Positions 34,292 to 38,537 of a DNA stretch of 38,537 nucleotides are shown here, piece after piece. The position numbers and the translations under genes were made by a program. The DNA lies in contig CAKRCS010000017.1 of the NCBI GenBank assembly GCA_934307695.1, positions 1 through 38,537 of the forward strand, given 5' to 3'. Under the pieces are notes generated by a model, which did not search any database, was not told the DNA's origin, and worked only from the letters and a program-made list of their open reading frames with translations. Each line of letters opens with the position of its first letter. Position 1 is the stretch's first letter. This DNA comes from an uncultured Agathobacter sp. GTDB taxonomy: Bacteria; Bacillota; Clostridia; Lachnospirales; Lachnospiraceae.

Positions 34292-34320
34292 TTGAATACT
34301 AACGATCAGTTTGCTAATAT
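34292..34320 (+). promoter_or_regulatory. Promoter of the small membrane-protein gene
   Basis: TTGAAT (34292-34297), 17-nt spacer ending in TGC, TAATAT (34315-34320), i.e. with an extended -10, 32 nt before the ATG. Confidence 0.55.
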
Positions 34321-34352
34321 ATTTATATTATTACAAATTCGGAGAAGAAAAT

Positions 34353-34781
34353 ATGCTTACAATGTTTCTAATGCTAGTGGTTATTGCGATAGTTGTGGCA
34401 GGACTGTTTTATATTTATTTTAAACATATAAATTTAAAAGACTCTACAGCAAGGAAAATTGAAATATGTGGATACTACATATTGGTAATTCTTCTCATAT
34501 GGGAGTTTGGAATCAAGAATATTGCAATGAACGAATATTATAATTTGGATCTTAGTGTGATTAAGGAAAAAATTAATTATATTTTTTTGGAAATTCAAAA
34601 TTTAAGTTTGGGATTTTCAGTAGATAGTTTGTATGAACAGTATGGAACAATAGAAGATGGCAGCGATTATGTTAATATGCAAATGCATTTTGTGGATGTT
34701 GCAGAATTGATAATGCAGGTTTTGAGCGCGCTGTTTATAGCAATAGGACGATTTCAAGAACTTCGGAAAAAGAAAAAATAG
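34353..34781 (+). CDS. Small membrane protein of unknown function
   Basis: 142 residues from ATG 34353 (GGAGAAG about 7 nt upstream; an upstream in-frame ATG at 34311 overlaps the promoter). It has two clear transmembrane helices (about 4-24, MFLMLVVIAIVVAGLFYIYF; about 38-54, GYYILVILLIWEFGI). An extracellular or cytosolic stretch with several acidic residues follows, then a third hydrophobic region near the end (LIMQVLSALFIAIG) and a terminal KKKK. Codon use is AT-rich. It is a stand-alone unit with its own promoter and terminator. I do not recognise the family. Small membrane proteins in such debris-rich islands are often immunity or toxin-related, but that is only a possibility here. Confidence 0.65.
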   Translation: MLTMFLMLVVIAIVVAGLFYIYFKHINLKDSTARKIEICGYYILVILLIWEFGIKNIAMNEYYNLDLSVIKEKINYIFLEIQNLSLGFSVDSLYEQYGTIEDGSDYVNMQMHFVDVAELIMQVLSALFIAIGRFQELRKKKK

Positions 34782-34784
34782 GAC

Positions 34785-34821
34785 AATACCAACCGTCGAT
34801 ATTTGATGGTTGGTATTTTTT
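34785..34821 (+). terminator. Rho-independent terminator
   Basis: AATACCAACC (34785-34794) pairs with GGTTGGTATT (34808-34817), followed by TTTTTT. A perfect 10-bp stem directly after the small membrane-protein gene. Confidence 0.9.
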
Positions 34822-34904
34822 GCAAAGTGAGGGGAAAATGTATATGGAAGAACAAGAAGTGTAAGAATGCGAGGAATCCGAAACGTAAAGCTGTACATTT
34901 TTAA

Positions 34905-34994
34905 GATGGATATTTCGAGATGGTGGAGTGGATAGAGCCGGAGCTGATCATATTTTATGGCAGAGTTCCGGAGGAGTGTAGAGAAAAATTGTGA
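34905..34994 (+). pseudogene. Remnant resembling the C-terminal part of a DUF4417-type phage/mobile-element protein
   Basis: A short run contains EMVEWIEPELIIFYGRVPEECREKL and stops at TGA. The (W)I-x-PE-x-IIFYG-x-(V/M)P pattern resembles DUF4417 proteins found in prophages and mobile elements. It has no start signal and is surrounded by stops in all frames, so only a fragment survives. Confidence 0.35.
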
Positions 34995-35006
34995 AGGTAA
35001 ACTCTT

Positions 35007-35270
35007 TTGGTGGAAAGTGGTGTAAGGAGCGATCAAGTGGGTGGCAGGGGAGTCAGTAGTGAATTGGGTAAGAACCAATATGGGAGTCAGTATGATACAG
35101 TGTTAGAATATGAAAATATTAAGTTTGTCACAAATGCGGTTGAAAATTATGAACCACTGATGGAAACGATGGCTCTAGGAAGGATACATGTTCAAGTGGG
35201 TGGAGAAGAAATTGTTCGAATCGTATTTATGGGCGAAAAAAATACTCCCTTTTTACAAATGTGTGTCTAA
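35007..35270 (+). pseudogene. Remnant resembling a polymorphic-toxin type 50 / phage head toxin domain
   Basis: The open run of 87 codons has no ribosome site and no credible start. Its core (GKNQYGSQYDTVLEYENIKF, then ENYEPLMETMALGRIHVQVG, then IVRIVFMGEKN) resembles the C-terminal toxin domain of phage head and MuF-type polymorphic toxins: a YGSQY start, NIKFV, a P-x-ETM-x-x-GR strand. The end (TPFLQMCV) breaks away from the expected catalytic tail, so it is truncated. Assigned from memory of the family pattern; no helper genes remain nearby. Confidence 0.4.
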
Positions 35271-35393
35271 TGCATAATCCCTTATAATTATTCGCTTTTA
35301 CTACTTTTATACATTTTCTATTCATTTTTCCATAATGGGGAGCTTATTTTTTGATAAGTTGTCGTGCAATTTATTAGAATGGAATTTTTGAAA

Positions 35394-35422
35394 GGCTACT
35401 TCACTTGGATGGTGAGGTAGCC
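35394..35422 (-). terminator. Stem-loop terminator after the 131-residue protein gene
   Basis: GGCTAC (35394-35399) pairs with GTAGCC (35417-35422), with TCAC/GTGA inside. On the minus strand it is followed by TTTCAAAAATT, a weak T-tract. The stretch 35271-35393 holds only another small hairpin (around 35341-35360) and no gene. Confidence 0.55.
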
Positions 35423-35428
35423 CTTGAT

Positions 35429-35824
35429 TTAATGATAGTCCCTATACAAACTACGAGCCAATTTATACATTTCCACTTGCTCTGAAACTTCTTCTATTTG
35501 TTCGTCATTTAATTCGCTTAAGTACTTTTCTTGCTGAGCTAATGTAAACAATCCACTTTTCCTGTAATCGCACATGTTTTGTACAAGCTTCAATAATTTT
35601 ACTATCCTATATTTATCAGCTTCTTCTAATGTACTCTTTCTATAAATTTTCTGCATCTCCACATTGTAATTATATGCTGGAACCATATCCGAATCTGTAT
35701 CACTTGATAAACAAGATTGACCTCCGAGTATTACCATATGGTCTTTTGCGTCACTGGGATTCCAATAAATGTATAAAAAGTTTGGTAATTTGTTTATTTC
35801 TTTGATGATCTGTGACACTGTCAT
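35429..35824 (-). CDS. Hypothetical protein
   Basis: 131 residues with AAAGGGG about 8 nt before the ATG. A short alpha/beta N-terminus (SQIIKEINKLPNFLYIYWNPSDAKDHMVILGG) is followed by charged, mostly helical sequence (EEADKYRIVKLLKLVQNM; EKYLSELNDEQIEEVSEQVEMYKLARSLY). No signal peptide, membrane helix or catalytic motif. It starts 14 nt after the stop of the zinc-ribbon/TPR protein gene and is probably co-transcribed with it. The family is not recognised. AT-rich like its neighbours. Confidence 0.7.
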   Translation of the reverse strand: MTVSQIIKEINKLPNFLYIYWNPSDAKDHMVILGGQSCLSSDTDSDMVPAYNYNVEMQKIYRKSTLEEADKYRIVKLLKLVQNMCDYRKSGLFTLAQQEKYLSELNDEQIEEVSEQVEMYKLARSLYRDYH

Positions 35825-35838
35825 AATGTGTATCCCCT

Positions 35839-36993
35839 TTAATATTTGTCTGTATATGATGTGTTCTCAATACCTTTATTGTTGAGGTTGGAAACCATTT
35901 TGTCTAAACGTGCTTTCCAGAATGTCTTAAACCATGTGGTATCTCCAAACCATTTTACAATAGTTGGGCTGACTGCATAATAACATTTGATGAATAATCT
36001 ACCATACCATGTGACATCTAAGGTGTAATCTCTGAATCGTCTGAGTGTCCATACCTCTGGACAATCGTATGAACCATACACACAGGTAGCCACATAACAG
36101 CCGCCCTGTATTTCCTTATTTCTGTTGATTGTTTCTTGTGGTTCATAGTCTGGGTCAATTTCTTTAATCTTTTTACACATATTATCATACAAGTCCATGT
36201 ATGTCTGATGAACTTGCTGATTCGGCTTAATTTCTGATTTCTGTTCTGCTTCTAAAAGCTGTCCAGGATTGATAATTCCAGATACATACTGTCTTTGCTT
36301 ACATATCTCCACGCAACATAAACAAACAAATTTCATGCTTTCCTTGTGCTGGAACTCTGCATTTTCAAGCTTTCTAACATCTTCATCCTCAGTTATTGTA
36401 ATAATAAATAAGAATATCTTTATTATTCTGGCAAGTCTTTCCCATAACTCTGGTGCTGAATTTTGTAATTTCCAGAACTCATTGTAATGTGCCTGTACTG
36501 CTTGATACAGAGCCACAGCCGCTCCATACAGTGTACCAGCCGCCTTTGCTATAAACTCATTTATGTCATCAGCCGTTGCACCCTGTTCTTTTTTCTTATT
36601 CTCTATTGCCTTACTGACATAGCCTATAAACTCATCTGACTTGATATCTCCAAGCTTAGATCCATATAATGCACATACACCTTTTCCTAAGAGTGCATCG
36701 CAGTTTGTAGGCTGTGCCTCCAGAACTCTAGAATAGTAGTCCTTTGCTTCATCATAATTTCCAATATCACGAGCGTTCTGGGCTAATACGATTAAGTTAT
36801 CAACATTTGCTCCCATGATATTGATATTTGCACCAGCAAAATTATTATTGTTGGTAATGTATGTTGTATACTGGTTGATTGCCTTCTCTGTTATAAAAGC
36901 TGTTCCACAATACTTGCATACTCCAGCTTCATGTGTGTCATCTACCTCTATCTTTGCTCCACACTGTGTACATATTGCAGGTACTAATGCCAT
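35839..36993 (-). CDS. Zinc-ribbon / TPR protein with CFI-box C-terminal domain
   Basis: 384 residues. Residues 8-29 form a zinc ribbon (CTQCG ... CKYCG, C8/C11/C26/C29). An Asn-rich stretch with NNNNFAGANINIMGANVD follows, then a TPR-like helical pair near 70-105 (AQNARDIGNYDEAKDYYSRVLEAQPTNCDALLGKG) and helical sequence with one hydrophobic stretch near 196-205. From residue 299 there is a CFI-box-like domain (CYVATCVYGSYDCPEVWTLRRFRD, ending YYAVSPTIV). This C-terminal box occurs on many otherwise unrelated bacterial proteins. The ribosome site AAGGGGG lies inside a long hairpin. Upstream is an adenine methyltransferase gene in the same direction. Function unknown. Confidence 0.7.
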   Translation of the reverse strand: MALVPAICTQCGAKIEVDDTHEAGVCKYCGTAFITEKAINQYTTYITNNNNFAGANINIMGANVDNLIVLAQNARDIGNYDEAKDYYSRVLEAQPTNCDALLGKGVCALYGSKLGDIKSDEFIGYVSKAIENKKKEQGATADDINEFIAKAAGTLYGAAVALYQAVQAHYNEFWKLQNSAPELWERLARIIKIFLFIITITEDEDVRKLENAEFQHKESMKFVCLCCVEICKQRQYVSGIINPGQLLEAEQKSEIKPNQQVHQTYMDLYDNMCKKIKEIDPDYEPQETINRNKEIQGGCYVATCVYGSYDCPEVWTLRRFRDYTLDVTWYGRLFIKCYYAVSPTIVKWFGDTTWFKTFWKARLDKMVSNLNNKGIENTSYTDKY

Positions 36994-36998
36994 AATAG

Positions 36999-37049
36999 AA
37001 TCCCCCTTGTCATTTGATAGTTACATTTTACCACATGACAAAGGGGATT
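36999..37049 (-). promoter_or_regulatory. Hairpin that encloses the ribosome site of the zinc-ribbon/TPR gene
   Basis: AATCCCCCTTGTCAT (36999-37013) pairs with ATGACAAAGGGGATT (37035-37049), 15 bp with one mismatch and a 21-nt loop. On the minus strand the 3' arm contains AAGGGGG, 8 nt before the ATG at 36993. If it folds, the ribosome site is blocked. No T-run follows, so it is not an ordinary terminator. Confidence 0.65.
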
Positions 37050-37056
37050 GGTATTG

Positions 37057-38466
37057 TTATTTTCTTTCTTTGATAACTGATTCTATGATATTTATTTCTT
37101 CATCGGTGAGGTTATATTTCTTATAAAGCTCTTCATCGGTGAATATGTGGTCAAAGGCTTCCTGTTCAGGTATATATCTATAAAAACTGTTATTTATGGT
37201 GTTAGCTTCTATACCGCAATAGAATAAAAATGCCACCAATTTAGTTTTCATATAACTTTTAAATGATATTGCCTCATCCTCTGTATCAAAATATCTTATA
37301 ACTGGATAACTTCCTTTTGGAACTTGATATGGTTTAATTATATTGTAATCAACAATACCTAATGTTTTATTGTTAGTTTTATCAAATGCTATCCAGTACC
37401 CAACCATAGTTGCATTTGATATTTTATATTTATCCAATTTATAGTTAGTAGTTAATTTGTTTATATCTATGTAACCTGTAACTTTATTTCCGCCAATCAT
37501 TTCTATATAGTTATCATTCACTCGATTTACTTCACCATTATATTTTAAGTCACTATATCTAATATAATCTTCAAGATTTTTTTCTATGCTTATGTTATTA
37601 TTCATAGCTTTTGATATAACGTCTTTATGAATTTGGGATAGCAATACATAATCAGCCGATGTATATGACTCCCACTCAAACGATTTATTGCTACACTTTC
37701 CAGTAATTATTTTCATTGAATGCTTTTCTTTATCCATCAGATAGTAGCTTATGCCATCATGCTCCCAAATATCAAATATATCTCTACTATATTTGTAGTA
37801 AACAATCTTATTCATGTATGGAACTATTTCTTTTCTGAACTGCTCATTCTTTGCTCCACCTTTGGCTTGCCATTTTGCTGGGGTTATCCAACAATCATAT
37901 TTACTTGCTAATGTATGACCCAAGGTAACAAAGTCAAGGTATATATCATTATTGTATGGTGGGTTGCCGATGACTACATCAAATTTCATTTGTCCGAACT
38001 CCTTTTTCATTTCATCTATTAACATCTTATGATTGTTATTTAGGCAAGCTGTCTTGTATTGGTCAAATGCCCCAAAACATAAGATATGTGGGTTATCTAC
38101 TTTGAGTGTGCCATAAACTGCTCTTACTGAATACATTTGACATTGACCATTCGGAGCTATGCCATATAGCTGATTATTGGTGATATATTTATATCTTTCT
38201 TTGTCATCTGGAAATGATTCAATCATTGCTTTGCTGTTCATAAGTTTTTCTCTTATGCTTGTCAGAAAAATTCCACTCTTACAACAAATGTCTAAGAACT
38301 TACTTTCTGGTATGAATACCTCATCCGGCAATAGTGCCACCATGTCTTTTGCTATATTAGCTGGGGTTACTATTGAGGTGTTGTTGCCACAGTCAATATT
38401 GATTCGTTCTAACCCTAACATTTTCATTATCTTAGGATACGGGTCTATGTATACTTTACTTTCCAT
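37057..38466 (-). CDS. Eco57I-like N6-adenine DNA methyltransferase
   Basis: 469 residues; AAAGGA about 8 nt before the ATG. Motif X region TPANIAKDMV (34-43), SAM-binding motif I LDICCKSGIF (58-67, a DxxCKSG variant seen in Eco57I-related enzymes), and catalytic motif IV NPPY (168-171, after FDVVIG). The C-terminal half, about 270-469, is likely the target-recognition domain. It methylates adenine at N6 within a specific site. No nuclease motif is visible in it and no restriction gene lies to its left; the right side is cut by the window edge. It could therefore be an orphan methyltransferase, part of a mobile element, or half of a restriction system. Strongly AT-rich, which supports transfer. 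Confidence 0.85.
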   Translation of the reverse strand: MESKVYIDPYPKIMKMLGLERINIDCGNNTSIVTPANIAKDMVALLPDEVFIPESKFLDICCKSGIFLTSIREKLMNSKAMIESFPDDKERYKYITNNQLYGIAPNGQCQMYSVRAVYGTLKVDNPHILCFGAFDQYKTACLNNNHKMLIDEMKKEFGQMKFDVVIGNPPYNNDIYLDFVTLGHTLASKYDCWITPAKWQAKGGAKNEQFRKEIVPYMNKIVYYKYSRDIFDIWEHDGISYYLMDKEKHSMKIITGKCSNKSFEWESYTSADYVLLSQIHKDVISKAMNNNISIEKNLEDYIRYSDLKYNGEVNRVNDNYIEMIGGNKVTGYIDINKLTTNYKLDKYKISNATMVGYWIAFDKTNNKTLGIVDYNIIKPYQVPKGSYPVIRYFDTEDEAISFKSYMKTKLVAFLFYCGIEANTINNSFYRYIPEQEAFDHIFTDEELYKKYNLTDEEINIIESVIKERK

Positions 38467-38537
38467 AAAAAGTTCCTTTCAAAAAATAAATTATATTTTC
38501 TATATTGAGGTGTTGAAAAAATGGCTCATAGACATTA

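Noticed and set aside
38508..38537. Start of a plus-strand gene at the right edge (GAGGTG, ATG at 38521)
   Set aside because: Only 17 nt of possible coding sequence are inside the window; too little to support a gene.
1..38537. CRISPR arrays, tRNA or rRNA genes, insertion sequences
   Set aside because: No regularly spaced repeats, tRNA-like cloverleaf, rRNA sequence or transposase gene was seen on either strand.

Overview
The window looks like a Gram-positive gut anaerobe of the Lachnospiraceae (Roseburia/Agathobacter-like). Reasons: CUT1-type sugar ABC importers without their own ATPase, DUF5696 and YIP1 companions, cytosolic GH51/GH43 enzymes, a DUF6171 small Cys protein, a CarD remnant, a sigma-28-type (flagellar) promoter, strong AGGAGG Shine-Dalgarno sites and frequent TTG starts. 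The species assignment is inference. The left 33 kb has moderate GC with uniform codon use. The right 5.5 kb is clearly AT-richer and reads as acquired or decaying DNA.

Layout. 1-680: scar with a headless CarD gene and a 27-codon stub of a Na+/H+ antiporter. 802-4509: a large cytosolic GH51 arabinofuranosidase with LamG and CBM-like modules under its own promoter. 4870-25037: one long co-directional block, probably one operon with internal RNA stem-loops. In order it holds: a giant solute-binding protein with CBM-like domains, two permeases, an NHL/TPR/YIP1 membrane protein, a DUF5696 protein, a second permease pair, a second (lipoprotein) solute-binding protein, a LamG lipoprotein with a duplicated Trp-rich module, a membrane-tethered GH43 endo-arabinanase, a small membrane protein, a GH43_26-like exo-arabinofuranosidase, a classical GH51 arabinofuranosidase (abfA) and a DUF6171 protein. 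25051-25980 (minus) is an ArsR-type regulator with a C-terminal beta-sandwich, divergent from a cytosolic GH43 (26189-27637).

The combined picture is an arabinan/arabino-oligosaccharide utilisation locus. The surface GH43 cuts arabinan, lipoproteins and CBM-fused binding proteins capture the pieces, two importers take them in (energised by an unlinked MsmX-type ATPase), and GH43/GH51 enzymes finish them to arabinose in the cytosol. A YTAAA-N4-TTTAG element lies at the predicted transcription start of both the main operon and the divergent GH43 gene and may be the regulator's operator.

27659-29751 (minus) carries an EF-hand-like protein behind a sigma-28-type promoter and a lytic transglycosylase. 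Neither has a signal peptide, which suggests a flagellar connection. 29910-33022 is a housekeeping set: lysA, an O-acetylhomoserine sulfhydrylase and tag. From 33.1 kb onward there is a frameshifted hicB, unidentifiable debris, a small membrane protein, remnants resembling phage/polymorphic-toxin proteins, an unknown protein, a zinc-ribbon/TPR/CFI-box protein whose ribosome site lies in a long hairpin, and an Eco57I-like adenine methyltransferase.

The best candidate for an undescribed system is the set at 4870-13939: unlipidated CBM-fused binding protein, two permeases, NHL-TPR-YIP1 protein and DUF5696 protein. I read it as a membrane-scaffolded glycan capture and import machine.
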